A stretch of 40,633 bases of DNA, taken from the NCBI GenBank assembly GCA_023392635.1, contig JAEVYS010000097.1, positions 1-40,633 on the forward strand, read 5' to 3'. The position numbers and the translations under genes are program-made. Positions 23,899-31,727 of the stretch are shown piece by piece (position 1 is the first letter of the stretch; every line of letters begins with the position of its first letter). This DNA is from Actinomycetes bacterium (GTDB lineage: Bacteria > Actinomycetota > Actinomycetes > Propionibacteriales > Propionibacteriaceae). Below the pieces are notes generated by a model. That model was given only the letters and a program-made list of their open reading frames with translations, did no database searches and had not been told where the DNA came from.

Positions 23899-23990
23899 CG
23901 CGTCAGCGGCAGCAAGCGAGCGCCATCTTGACGAGGGCCGCGTCAGCGGGCCGAGGAACAGACAAGTTCGCGCGCTGACGCGTCAGCGGC
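23879..23990. repeat. 32-bp direct repeat with internal 16-bp palindrome between convergent genes
   Basis: The 32 bases at 23879-23910 recur without change at 23959-23990, exactly 80 bases on. Each copy starts CAGACAAGTTCGCGCG and contains the perfect palindrome CGCTGACGCGTCAGCG (23893-23908 and 23973-23988). A partial third copy, GCGTCAGCGG, lies at 23940-23949. The first copy includes the last five nhaA codons and its stop. The second touches the stop of the minus-strand MBL gene. The palindromes could act as terminators for both convergent genes. The arrangement looks like a local duplication of the 3' end of nhaA. Confidence 0.8.
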
Positions 23991-25085
23991 TCACACGGTG
24001 ACCCGGAGTCCGGGAGACGTCCTCGGCAGCTTCACGGTCAGGCCGGCCTCGGCGGCGCGCTCGGCCCAGGGCACGGTGCGGTAGCTGGCGTAGTTGGCGT
24101 ACAGCGTGATGGGCCCCGGTGATCCGAGGACGAGCCGCGCGATCGTGGCGTCGTCGGGGTGGCCGTAGCCGTCGCCGTTGCTCGACACCAGGTAGCGCCG
24201 GGCATCGATCGCCGCCACCAGGGCAGAAGTCACGTTCGCATCGCTGCCATGGTGCGGCAACTTGACCAGGTCGAAGTGGGGACGCGGCTCCCCGACCAGC
24301 TCGGCGTACCGCGCCAGCCCGACGAGGAGGGTGTCGGCGTGCACGTCCCCGGTGAGCAGGACCCGCTTGCCCGCGAACTCGAGGACGAAACAGATGCTGC
24401 TGCCGTTCGCCGCCGAGGAGTCCTTCGGTGACGGCGCGGCCAGCGCCACCAGCGCCGCGTGGTCGAGCACCGGCGGCAGCGGGGGGACCACCTTCGGCTT
24501 CTGGGCGACCTTGGCGCCGTCCCCGCCCGCGCCTGCTCCGGGTACCAGGCCGGCCTTGGTCACGACCGCCTCCCAGACCTTCGCCAGCGCCTTCAGCTTG
24601 GCCGGGCCCGGGGCAAGGACCACGGCCCGCGCCCCGCCCGCGAACTCGACGACGGGCAGCGGCCGCTGCGTCCCGACCACGACCGGGCCCCCGGTGCCCG
24701 GTGCGGGCGGGTCGGGGAAGCCGTCATTCCACCGGTAGCCGCCCTCGGCGATCCGCCGGGTCAGCTGTTCGCCGTGGATCGGGCCGAGCACGCTCCCGCC
24801 GGCGTGGGCGTGCACGAAGCCGTTGAACCACACCACGTCCACCCGGCTGCGCAGGTCGGGATCGTCCAGCAGGGCGAGCACGCCCCCGATGTGGTCCTCG
24901 TCGATGTGGGTCACCACCAGCGACTCGTAGTGGCGCTCCCGCCGCTTCAGCAGCCGCGCGCGCACCTCGGGCCAGTGCAGCACCGGGCCCCCGTCGATGA
25001 GCAGCCGCTTCGGGCTCGCCTGCGGGCCGTACTCCACCACCAGGGCGTCGCCCTGGCCGGCCGGCAGCATCTCGACCGCGAACAT
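23991..25085 (-). CDS. ComEC-like metallo-beta-lactamase-fold protein, partner of the CHAT protein
   Basis: A soluble 364-residue MBL-fold protein whose motifs match the C-terminal hydrolase domain of the competence protein ComEC/Rec2: THIDEDHIGG (His60, Asp62, Asp64, His65), LLTGDVHAD (Asp247), KLPHHGSDAN (His278, His279) and SSNGDGYGHPDD (His309). It has no competence membrane domain. A Gly/Ala/Pro-rich insertion (about 183-206) separates the metal sites. The ATG comes three bases after the stop of the CHAT-domain gene, so the two are translationally coupled and probably work together. Likely activities are phosphodiesterase or nuclease. The substrate is unknown. Confidence 0.85.
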   Translation of the reverse strand: MFAVEMLPAGQGDALVVEYGPQASPKRLLIDGGPVLHWPEVRARLLKRRERHYESLVVTHIDEDHIGGVLALLDDPDLRSRVDVVWFNGFVHAHAGGSVLGPIHGEQLTRRIAEGGYRWNDGFPDPPAPGTGGPVVVGTQRPLPVVEFAGGARAVVLAPGPAKLKALAKVWEAVVTKAGLVPGAGAGGDGAKVAQKPKVVPPLPPVLDHAALVALAAPSPKDSSAANGSSICFVLEFAGKRVLLTGDVHADTLLVGLARYAELVGEPRPHFDLVKLPHHGSDANVTSALVAAIDARRYLVSSNGDGYGHPDDATIARLVLGSPGPITLYANYASYRTVPWAERAAEAGLTVKLPRTSPGLRVTV

Positions 25086-25088
25086 GCC

Positions 25089-27635
25089 TCAGCCTCCGAT
25101 CCGTACGTCGATCTCGCCGTGCGCGACCAGCATCATGCCGACCAACAGGCCGCGGGCGACCAGGTCGCGGCGTGCCGTCGCCAGCGCCTCACCCAGACCG
25201 ATCGGCCCTGCGTGGCCCGCGCCGCGCAGGGCGGTCAGCACGGCCTCGGCCGCCCGCCCTCCCTGGGAACCGGACAACTTGGTGAGGAGCCCGACCACCG
25301 CGGCGGCGCCGCGGGCGGTGAACGTCCCGGGGAGCGTGCCGAACTCGTCCCCCGCCACCGCGGAGGCACACGCGACGAGCAGGACCAGCGGCGAGCTGCC
25401 CACGACGGCGGAGGTGAGGTCCGGACGGGCGAGGAAGGACGTCCGGCCGATCTGGAGCGTCGCCTCGCCACCGGAGACCTCGGTGTGCGCGAGCAGCACG
25501 AGCAGCTCCGGACGGCGTGCCGCCACCGTTCGGCGCCAGGCGGTCCAGCTGGTCACCCGTTCGACCGCACCGAACAGCGCCGTGCAGGCAGCGGCGAGCA
25601 GGTCGCTGGGCCGGCGGCCGGCAGCGGCTCCGAAGTCGGCACGGTCGCTCGCGGCCAGCAGGACGGGCTCGAGGTCGAGCGAGGCGGGAAGCTCGCGCGG
25701 GCGCCCGTCCGGCAGCACCACGGTGCGCACCACGGTGCGGTTGAGCGCCCAGAATGCGTACGGGCAGACCACCTTCGCGCTGGTGCGCTCGCACCCTTGC
25801 CCCGCGGGCGGCGGGGTGTGGACGTGGTCGCAGAGCCTCGCCCCGGAGCGGCGCGGAACCGTGCCGGCGTAGACCAGTTCCAGGGGCAGGACCCGGGACG
25901 AGGGCTGCACCAGCAGGCTGATCGCCCCGGTGCCGTCGAGGCCGAGGCCGGCCAGCAGGTCGCGGAGTCCGGCCCCTTGACGGGCCAGGTCGACGAGCAG
26001 GGCCACCGCGGCAGGATCGGACAGGGCCTCGGGGGCATCGTCGACCCCCAGCGTGCGCGAGATGCGCTGCTCGAAGGCGTCCAGGACGCCGTCGAGGCGC
26101 TCCAGCGGCACAGCGGCGCCCGTGAACGTGTTTCGCAGGTCGCTGCCGGTCCCATCGAGGGTGACCTGTGCCGGGGTGGCGATCAACGTCGGCGTGGGCG
26201 GCGTGCTCGTCGCACGGACGACGACCCGCACACGCTCACCGGGAACGGCGACGTCGCGGACGGCGGCCAGTACGTCCGCCTGCTGCAGCGGCCGCCCTCG
26301 GTACAGCACGGTGAGGCTGATCGTGACGGCCGTGCCCGCCGCCGGCGTGGTGAGGCTGAACACCGCCGACGTGCTCGGCTGCTCGAGGTCGTGCACCGGC
26401 CACGCGACCTGTGCGACCTGCGGCTGGGGCCACAGCGCCCCGGAGGCCACCACGTCGAGGGTCACGACCTCCTCGGCGGCGCCGGGGTCCGGCACGGCGA
26501 TCGCGCCGGCGGCCTGGCCCCGTCCGGGTACGGCGATGGCGACCTCGAGCGTGAGGGGGCGCTGCGGGGGCAGCACCGTGCGCAGCGTGCGAAGACCGTC
26601 CCGGAACTCGACCACGAGCCGCCGGCGATCCACCCCGTCCGCCGGGGAGGCCGGTTCGGCCGCCACATCGGGCGGCTCGGCCTCCGCGCCCATGGGCGCG
26701 GCCTCCAGATCGGGCGGCTCCGCCTCGGCGCCCATCGGCTCCTCCGGCCCCAGGAGCCCGCCACCACCCGCGCTCGGCCCGCTGAAGACGACCTCGGTCG
26801 TCGGACCGTGCCAGCCGTCGGCGTCGGCGGCGATCTCGAGGGTGGTCGCACTGAGCGCCGCGGTCAGGCCACCCACCCAGGCGTCGGGCACCACCGAGGC
26901 CAGCGCGCAGTCCAGGGGCACGTTGGCGGCGAGCGCGTTCAGGACCTCGGGCCACCAGGACAGGTCCTCTCCCGGGATGCCCGCCGCCAGCGTGCGGTGC
27001 GCCATGCTCGCACGCAGGAAGAGGTCGTACGGACCACCGGCCCCCACGGCGAACACCGTTCCACTCGCCGGTGCCGCCGGACCGTCGCCATCCAGCAAGC
27101 AGACGTCCGCGCGTCCGTCGTCGGTCACGAGGAAGTGCGTCCCGTGGAGGGGCAGCGCGCGCAGCCGGCCCAGCAGCGCGCCGGCAGCCGGTCCCCCCGC
27201 GGTCACCGTCACCGGGCAGTGCCAGGTGAAGGGCCCGCCGGTGAGCGTCATCACCGGGACCACGCGCACTCCGGCGTCCCTCCCGAGGCCGATGGCCGTG
27301 TCACGTTCGTCGTAGCCCACGGGTGAGAGCCGCACGAAGTCGGGTGGGCCCAGGCGGTCGACCGCCCGCTGCCAGGCCCGCGAGAACACCTCCGCCTGGT
27401 CGCCGTCCATGGCGCCGACGAACGTCCACGAACCCGCCGGTTCGGCCGCGACGACTCCCGACGGCTTCGCCGGCCGCGGCGCCGCGGTGCGCCACCACAC
27501 CTGCGGCGTCAGGCGCTCGGCAAGGATCTGGTCCAGCTCGGCGTCGGTGAACCGGGTTGCGAAGAAATCGCCGGCGAAGTCGACCCTGGCCAGGCCGGCG
27601 GCCAGCCACGCGCCCGCGTGCGGCCGGTCACTCAT
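25089..27635 (-). CDS. large CHAT-domain (caspase-like) protein with unrecognised N-terminal region
   Basis: 848 residues. The C-terminal 300 or so form a CHAT domain, a caspase-like cysteine protease fold. The strand and histidine motif LLVLLAHTEVSGGE gives His717 and LVLLVACASAVAG gives Cys756, spaced as a catalytic dyad should be, followed by GTFTARGAAAVVGLL. Residues 1-290 are not recognised, and they show no signal peptide, membrane segment or TPR pattern. Residues 300-327 are two 14-residue repeats (PMGAEAEPPD...) in an acidic, Pro-rich linker. A beta-rich middle region (about 335-490) follows. The gene sits directly before the ComEC-like MBL gene. CHAT proteins often act in bacterial conflict or cell-death systems, activated by a partner. 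Which target this one cuts cannot be told. Confidence 0.78.
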   Translation of the reverse strand: MSDRPHAGAWLAAGLARVDFAGDFFATRFTDAELDQILAERLTPQVWWRTAAPRPAKPSGVVAAEPAGSWTFVGAMDGDQAEVFSRAWQRAVDRLGPPDFVRLSPVGYDERDTAIGLGRDAGVRVVPVMTLTGGPFTWHCPVTVTAGGPAAGALLGRLRALPLHGTHFLVTDDGRADVCLLDGDGPAAPASGTVFAVGAGGPYDLFLRASMAHRTLAAGIPGEDLSWWPEVLNALAANVPLDCALASVVPDAWVGGLTAALSATTLEIAADADGWHGPTTEVVFSGPSAGGGGLLGPEEPMGAEAEPPDLEAAPMGAEAEPPDVAAEPASPADGVDRRRLVVEFRDGLRTLRTVLPPQRPLTLEVAIAVPGRGQAAGAIAVPDPGAAEEVVTLDVVASGALWPQPQVAQVAWPVHDLEQPSTSAVFSLTTPAAGTAVTISLTVLYRGRPLQQADVLAAVRDVAVPGERVRVVVRATSTPPTPTLIATPAQVTLDGTGSDLRNTFTGAAVPLERLDGVLDAFEQRISRTLGVDDAPEALSDPAAVALLVDLARQGAGLRDLLAGLGLDGTGAISLLVQPSSRVLPLELVYAGTVPRRSGARLCDHVHTPPPAGQGCERTSAKVVCPYAFWALNRTVVRTVVLPDGRPRELPASLDLEPVLLAASDRADFGAAAGRRPSDLLAAACTALFGAVERVTSWTAWRRTVAARRPELLVLLAHTEVSGGEATLQIGRTSFLARPDLTSAVVGSSPLVLLVACASAVAGDEFGTLPGTFTARGAAAVVGLLTKLSGSQGGRAAEAVLTALRGAGHAGPIGLGEALATARRDLVARGLLVGMMLVAHGEIDVRIGG
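26655..26738 (-). repeat. two 42-bp tandem repeats inside the CHAT gene
   Basis: Two adjacent 42-base units encode PMGAEAEPPDLEAA and PMGAEAEPPDVAAE (residues 300-313 and 314-327). They form a flexible acidic linker. Being in-frame, the unit number can change without breaking the gene. Confidence 0.85.
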
Positions 27636-27696
27636 CAGGGTGTCCTGCAGAGACGCTCGGGGAAGCGCGGCGACGCAGACGAGCGAGGGAGGGTGT

Positions 27697-29133
27697 TCAC
27701 GGCGGGCCCCCCGGTTCGGCCAGCAGGAACGGGTGCTGCCAGCCCATGGACGCCTCCAGCTGGGCGGCGAGCGCGAGCAGGGTCTCCTCCGCGGCGTGGC
27801 GGGCGCCCAGCATCACGCCGATCGGCAACGTACGGCCCTCCACCTCGGCGGTGTGCAACGGCAGGGAGATCGCCGGACGCCCGGTGAGGTTGTAGACGCT
27901 GGTCCAGGGCGTGAAGCGGGTCTGGGCAGCGAAGTCCGCGGCCGGGTCGTCGTCGTTGCGCAACGCCCCCACCCGGGACGGCGGCTGGGCCAGCGTCGGG
28001 GTGAGGATGACGTCGAACGTGTCCCAGACCTCCGCGGTGTCCATCGTGAGCCGTTGCACGGCGGCGACCGCCTCGGCGTACGCGACCCCGGACGTCCGGC
28101 GTCCCGTCTCCCGCAGCCACCGGGTGAGCGGGCGCAGCATCGGCTCCGCCTCCTCCGGCAGGGGGATGGACGCCGATCCGACCGCCCACAGCGCATGGAA
28201 GGACTCCCAGCGCCCCCCCTCGAAGGGCACGGGTGCATCGGTGACGTCGTGGCCCAGGCGAACCAGCGCTTCCGCGGTCCGGGACACCGCGTCCAGGCAC
28301 GCCGGGTGCACGTCCGCCTCGGCGATCACCGGGGTGGTCAGGACTCCGACGCGCAGGCGCCCCGGCTCGCGTCCGGCTGCCTCCAGGAAGGTGGTGCGCG
28401 GCGGCTCGACCTGATAGGTGTCCCCCACGCCGTGGCCGGACAGGACGTCCAGGGCGACCGCGGTGTCGGCAACGGTCAGCGTGAGCACGCCGTCGCTGCC
28501 CAGCCCGGGCCCGGGCATGCGCAGCCGACCGCCGAAGACGCGTCCGCGCGAGGCCTTCAGCCCCACGAGGCCACAGGTGGAGGCAGGAATCCGGATGGAG
28601 CCGCCGGCGTCCGAGGCGTGCGCGATCGGGGCGAGTCCCGTCGCCACCGCCGCGGCCGCGCCGCCGCTCGAACCGCCCGCGGACCGGGAGAGGTCCCACG
28701 GCGTCCGTGCCGCTGGGGCTCCCTCCGGCTCGGTGTAGCAGGGCAGGCCGAACTCGGGCGTTGCGGTCTTGCCCAGCATCACGGTCCCTGCGGCGGCGAA
28801 CCACCCGACGAGGTCGTCGTCCAGTTCGGCGACCGTGCCGCGCATGGCTGCCGAGCCCGCCTCCCAGCCGACCCCCGCGACCGGGGTCAGGTCCTTGATC
28901 GGCAGCGGGACGCCGAGCAGGGGCGCGCCGACGTCACCGCGCGCCACCGCGGCGTCGACCTCCGCCGCCTGGTCGAAGGCCAGGCCCGGAGTCAGCCGCG
29001 CGAAAGCACCCACGACCGGTGAGAGGCGCGCGGCTCGCGCCAGATACGCCTCGGCGACCTCGGCGGCTGTGGCAGCCCGCTCGCGAACGGCTCGAGCCGT
29101 CGCCAACGCGTCGAGCCCGGTCAGTGCGTCCAT
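27697..29133 (-). CDS. amidase (amidase-signature family)
   Basis: 478 residues of the amidase-signature family, which hydrolyse carboxamides. The catalytic triad is complete: Lys80 (LPIKDL), the cis-Ser155 in SAGGSSGG, and the nucleophile Ser179 in SDAGGSIRIPAS. The substrate is unknown. The lack of a gatB neighbour and the sequence details argue against GatA of tRNA amidation. The ATG at 29133 shares one base with the stop of the type II NADH dehydrogenase gene, so the two are coupled, although no metabolic link is evident. The CHAT gene follows after 61 bases on the same strand. Confidence 0.9.
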   Translation of the reverse strand: MDALTGLDALATARAVRERAATAAEVAEAYLARAARLSPVVGAFARLTPGLAFDQAAEVDAAVARGDVGAPLLGVPLPIKDLTPVAGVGWEAGSAAMRGTVAELDDDLVGWFAAAGTVMLGKTATPEFGLPCYTEPEGAPAARTPWDLSRSAGGSSGGAAAAVATGLAPIAHASDAGGSIRIPASTCGLVGLKASRGRVFGGRLRMPGPGLGSDGVLTLTVADTAVALDVLSGHGVGDTYQVEPPRTTFLEAAGREPGRLRVGVLTTPVIAEADVHPACLDAVSRTAEALVRLGHDVTDAPVPFEGGRWESFHALWAVGSASIPLPEEAEPMLRPLTRWLRETGRRTSGVAYAEAVAAVQRLTMDTAEVWDTFDVILTPTLAQPPSRVGALRNDDDPAADFAAQTRFTPWTSVYNLTGRPAISLPLHTAEVEGRTLPIGVMLGARHAAEETLLALAAQLEASMGWQHPFLLAEPGGPP

Positions 29134-30488
29134 CAGTGCCTGATCTTGCCAGGCTCCAGGGTGCCACCGATGGTCGGCTGGAATTCCTCGCCGAGCTGCT
29201 TGACCGCCAGCCGTCCGACGAGCTGCTGCTCGGTGGTGACCCGCTCGGAGCGGGCGCTGCCGACGAACGTGATGAACCAGTGCATCAGGGTGGTGAGCCG
29301 GTTCTTGAAGCCCACGAGGTAGACCAGGTGCACGAACAGCCACGCCACCCACGCGGGGAAACCGCTGAGCTTCAGGTTGCCCATCTTCGCCACGGCACCG
29401 AAGCGGCTGATCACCGCCATCGAGCCCTTGTCGAAGTACGTGAACGGCGTGGTCACCGGCTGGCCGGACAGTTCGCCCCTGATGCGTTTCGCCGCGTACT
29501 TGCCGCCCTGGATCGCCACCTGCGCCACCCCGGGGAGTCCCTTCAGCGCGATCATGTCGCCCAGGACGTAGACCTCCGGATGGCCCGGCAGCGTGAGGTC
29601 GTCGTTCACCTGGACGCGTCCGGCACGGTCGAGGCCGGCGCCGGACTGCTCCGCCAGCACCTTGCCCAGCGGGCTGGCCTGCACTCCGGCGGCCCAGACC
29701 TTGCAGCCTGAGGAGATCCGTTCGGTGCGGCCGTCCTTGTACTTCACGTCCAGCCCGGTGGCGTCCACGTTCGTCACCATCGCGCCGAGCCGCACCTCGA
29801 CACCGTTGCGCTCGAGTTCCTTCTTGGCCGCGGCCGAGAGTTCGCCGCCGAACGGCGGCAGCACCACGTCGGCGCCGTCGAGCAGCAGGACCTTTGCGCT
29901 CGCCGTGTCGATGCGCCGGAAGCTCTTGCGCAGCGTGTGCTGGGTGAGTTCGGCGATCTGGCCGGCCATCTCGACCCCGGTGGGCCCGGCACCCACGACG
30001 ACGTACGTCAGCAGCCGCCGGCGTTCGTCTGCGTCGGCGCTGAGCTCGGCCATCTCCAGGGAGCCGAAGATGCGCGCCCGCAGCTCCAGGGCGTCGTCGA
30101 CGTTCTTCATGCCGGGGGCGAAGGTCGCGAAGTGGTCGTTGCCGAAGTAGGACTGACCCGCGCCGGCGGCGACGATCAGGTAGTCGTACTTCAGCGCGAT
30201 GGTCTTGGCCAGCTTCTCCGCGACCACCACCCTCGTGGCCAGGTTGATCCGGGTCACCTCGGCGAGCAGGACGGTCGCGTTCGCCTGGTCGCGCAGGATG
30301 TCGCGGGTCGCCGGGGCGATCTCACCGGTGGAAAGGATGCCCGTCGCGACCTGGTAGAGCAGTGGCTGGAAGAGGTGCGCGACCGTCTTTGAGACGATGG
30401 TCACGTCGACGTCCGCCTTGGCGAGCGCCCGGGCGGCGAACAACCCGCCGAACCCCGAACCGATGATGACAACCTGCGGTCGTGCCAT
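29133..30488 (-). CDS. ndh: type II NADH:quinone oxidoreductase
   Basis: A 451-residue flavoprotein of the single-subunit, non-pumping NADH dehydrogenase family, which passes electrons from NADH to menaquinone at the inner face of the membrane. The FAD-binding motif GSGFGG (10-15), the NADH-binding motif VGAGPTG (165-171), and the C-terminal YVLGDMIAL and WLFVHLVYLVGFKNRL membrane-anchoring stretch are visible. The ATG at 30488 has GGAGGT upstream. The frame is open further, but without family sequence. It lies just past the end of the nuo operon, so genes for both kinds of NADH dehydrogenase are neighbours here. Confidence 0.93.
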   Translation of the reverse strand: MARPQVVIIGSGFGGLFAARALAKADVDVTIVSKTVAHLFQPLLYQVATGILSTGEIAPATRDILRDQANATVLLAEVTRINLATRVVVAEKLAKTIALKYDYLIVAAGAGQSYFGNDHFATFAPGMKNVDDALELRARIFGSLEMAELSADADERRRLLTYVVVGAGPTGVEMAGQIAELTQHTLRKSFRRIDTASAKVLLLDGADVVLPPFGGELSAAAKKELERNGVEVRLGAMVTNVDATGLDVKYKDGRTERISSGCKVWAAGVQASPLGKVLAEQSGAGLDRAGRVQVNDDLTLPGHPEVYVLGDMIALKGLPGVAQVAIQGGKYAAKRIRGELSGQPVTTPFTYFDKGSMAVISRFGAVAKMGNLKLSGFPAWVAWLFVHLVYLVGFKNRLTTLMHWFITFVGSARSERVTTEQQLVGRLAVKQLGEEFQPTIGGTLEPGKIRH

Positions 30489-30509
30489 GGTGACCTCCGT
30501 TCGGCGGGA

Positions 30510-30536
30510 CAGTTCCCGGAACTGAGGCAACCCTAA
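30510..30536 (-). promoter_or_regulatory. ndh promoter with palindrome at the transcription start
   Basis: On the minus strand TAGGGT (30531-30536) is a possible -10. The 15-base palindrome CAGTTCCCGGAACTG (30510-30524) would straddle the start of transcription, as an operator or as a hairpin in the 5' leader. It does not match the Rex consensus. No -35 could be assigned with confidence. Confidence 0.4.
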
Positions 30537-30549
30537 CCCGGCTCTCCTA

Positions 30550-30670
30550 CCGCGCACCACGGGGAAGTCCGCCGCCGGGGCCGGACGAGCCGGCACCGCT
30601 CGAGCTGTCGTGATCTGTCCACCCGAAACGCGGGACATGACGCCTGTGGCAGAGGGGACGTGGTGCGCGG
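30550..30670. repeat. 12-bp inverted repeat with 97-bp spacing between ispB-like gene and ndh
   Basis: CCGCGCACCACG (30550-30561) and its exact complement CGTGGTGCGCGG (30659-30670) bracket 97 bases. The gap between the polyprenyl synthase stop (30713) and ndh also holds two direct copies of TCGCGACA. No gene was found here. The inverted repeat may help terminate the long nuo transcript, but the loop is large. Confidence 0.4.
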
Positions 30671-30712
30671 CCGGATCGCGACAGCCGCAGGTTCCACGTT
30701 GCCTCGCGACAC

Positions 30713-31723
30713 CTAGGAGGAACGCGAGATGACGCCGTCGCAGAGGGCGGCCAGCGCATCCTTCGCAGGCCCCTCCGGAAGGGGGGCGAGGTAGGCGCGC
30801 GCGACCTCCGCCCGCCGACGGATCTCCTCTCGCGCCTCGGTCATCGCCGGATGCGCCCGCATGAGTCCGAGGGCCTCGGCCAGATCGGAGTCCGCGCTGA
30901 GGTCGGCGTCGAGCAGGTCCAGCAGCCGGGCGTCCCCGGGATCGGTGCTGCGGCGCGCCAGCAGCGTGGGCAACGTCGGGACGCCGGCCCGCAGGTCGGT
31001 CCCGGGCGTCTTGCCCGAGGAGTCGCTGGCGATGTCGATGATGTCGTCGCTGAGCTGGAAGACGACCCCGATCTCCTCGCCGTACGCGGCGAGCGCGGCC
31101 AGGACGTCCTCCCCGGCGCCGGCGACCATGCCGCCGAAGGTGGTGGACGCGGCAATCAGCGAGCCGGTCTTGTCGGCCACCACCTGGAGGTAGTGGTCGA
31201 GCAGCTCGGCGTCGAGCGGGCCCCTGGTCTCGGCGATCTGGCCCTGGACGAGACGCGCGAAGGTGTCCGCCTGCAGCTTCACGTACTCGGTGCCGAGCGT
31301 CGCCACCAGTGACGACGCCCGCGAGAACAGGAAGTCGCCGACCAGGATCGCGACCGTGTTGTCCCAGCGCAGGTTCGCCGTCGGTGCCCCCCGGCGCAGC
31401 TCCGCCTCGTCCATGACGTCGTCGTGGTAGAGGCTCGCGACGTGGGTCAGTTCCATCACCAGGGCGGCGCGCACGAGCGCGTCCTCGTCCGGTTCGTCGA
31501 CCAGTAGCCCGGCCAGCACCACCAGCAGCGGACGGAACCGCTTGCCGCCCGCGTGGATCGTGTGCTGCGCGGCCTCGGTGACCCAGTCGGTGTCGGCCAC
31601 CGCGGCCTCGGCGAGTCGCTGCTCGATGCGGTCGAGCAGCGCGTTCACCCGTGCGATGAACTCGCCAGGCAGGTCACCGACAAGGTCTGCTGGCTGGGTC
31701 GCGACGGGCACGCCGGAAAGCAT
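30713..31723 (-). CDS. polyprenyl diphosphate synthase (long chain, likely for menaquinone)
   Basis: 336 residues of the trans-prenyl diphosphate synthase family. The two aspartate-rich motifs are DDVMD (101-105) and DDIID (226-230), binding magnesium and the diphosphates. The small residue Ala96, five positions before the first motif, suggests a long chain product, as needed for the menaquinone side chain. The likely ATG is at 31723, four bases after the nuoN stop, so it is the last gene of the nuo operon. Supplying the quinone tail from the same transcript as the quinone-reducing complex makes functional sense. The exact chain length cannot be read from sequence. Confidence 0.88.
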   Translation of the reverse strand: MLSGVPVATQPADLVGDLPGEFIARVNALLDRIEQRLAEAAVADTDWVTEAAQHTIHAGGKRFRPLLVVLAGLLVDEPDEDALVRAALVMELTHVASLYHDDVMDEAELRRGAPTANLRWDNTVAILVGDFLFSRASSLVATLGTEYVKLQADTFARLVQGQIAETRGPLDAELLDHYLQVVADKTGSLIAASTTFGGMVAGAGEDVLAALAAYGEEIGVVFQLSDDIIDIASDSSGKTPGTDLRAGVPTLPTLLARRSTDPGDARLLDLLDADLSADSDLAEALGLMRAHPAMTEAREEIRRRAEVARAYLAPLPEGPAKDALAALCDGVISRSS

Positions 31724-31727
31724 AGCT

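Noticed and set aside
23879..23990. A CRISPR-like array
   Set aside because: There are only two full copies, one of them inside coding sequence. The spacer is not repeated and no cas genes are present.
24882..24930. Loss of metal binding in the MBL protein because the first motif reads HxDxDH instead of HxHxDH
   Set aside because: The ComEC branch of the family normally has aspartate at this position, and the other motifs are intact.
24459..27326. A 955-residue open frame on the plus strand across the CHAT and MBL genes, and similar long antisense frames at 31542-33533, 33338-34849 and 34677-36443
   Set aside because: Stops are rare in high-GC antisense frames. These products are low-complexity (Arg, Gly, Pro, His, Gln), match no family, and lie opposite clearly real genes.
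30520..30542. An iron-box (IdeR/DtxR) at TTAGGGTTGCCT before ndh
   Set aside because: Only about 12 of 19 consensus positions agree and the second half-site is poor.
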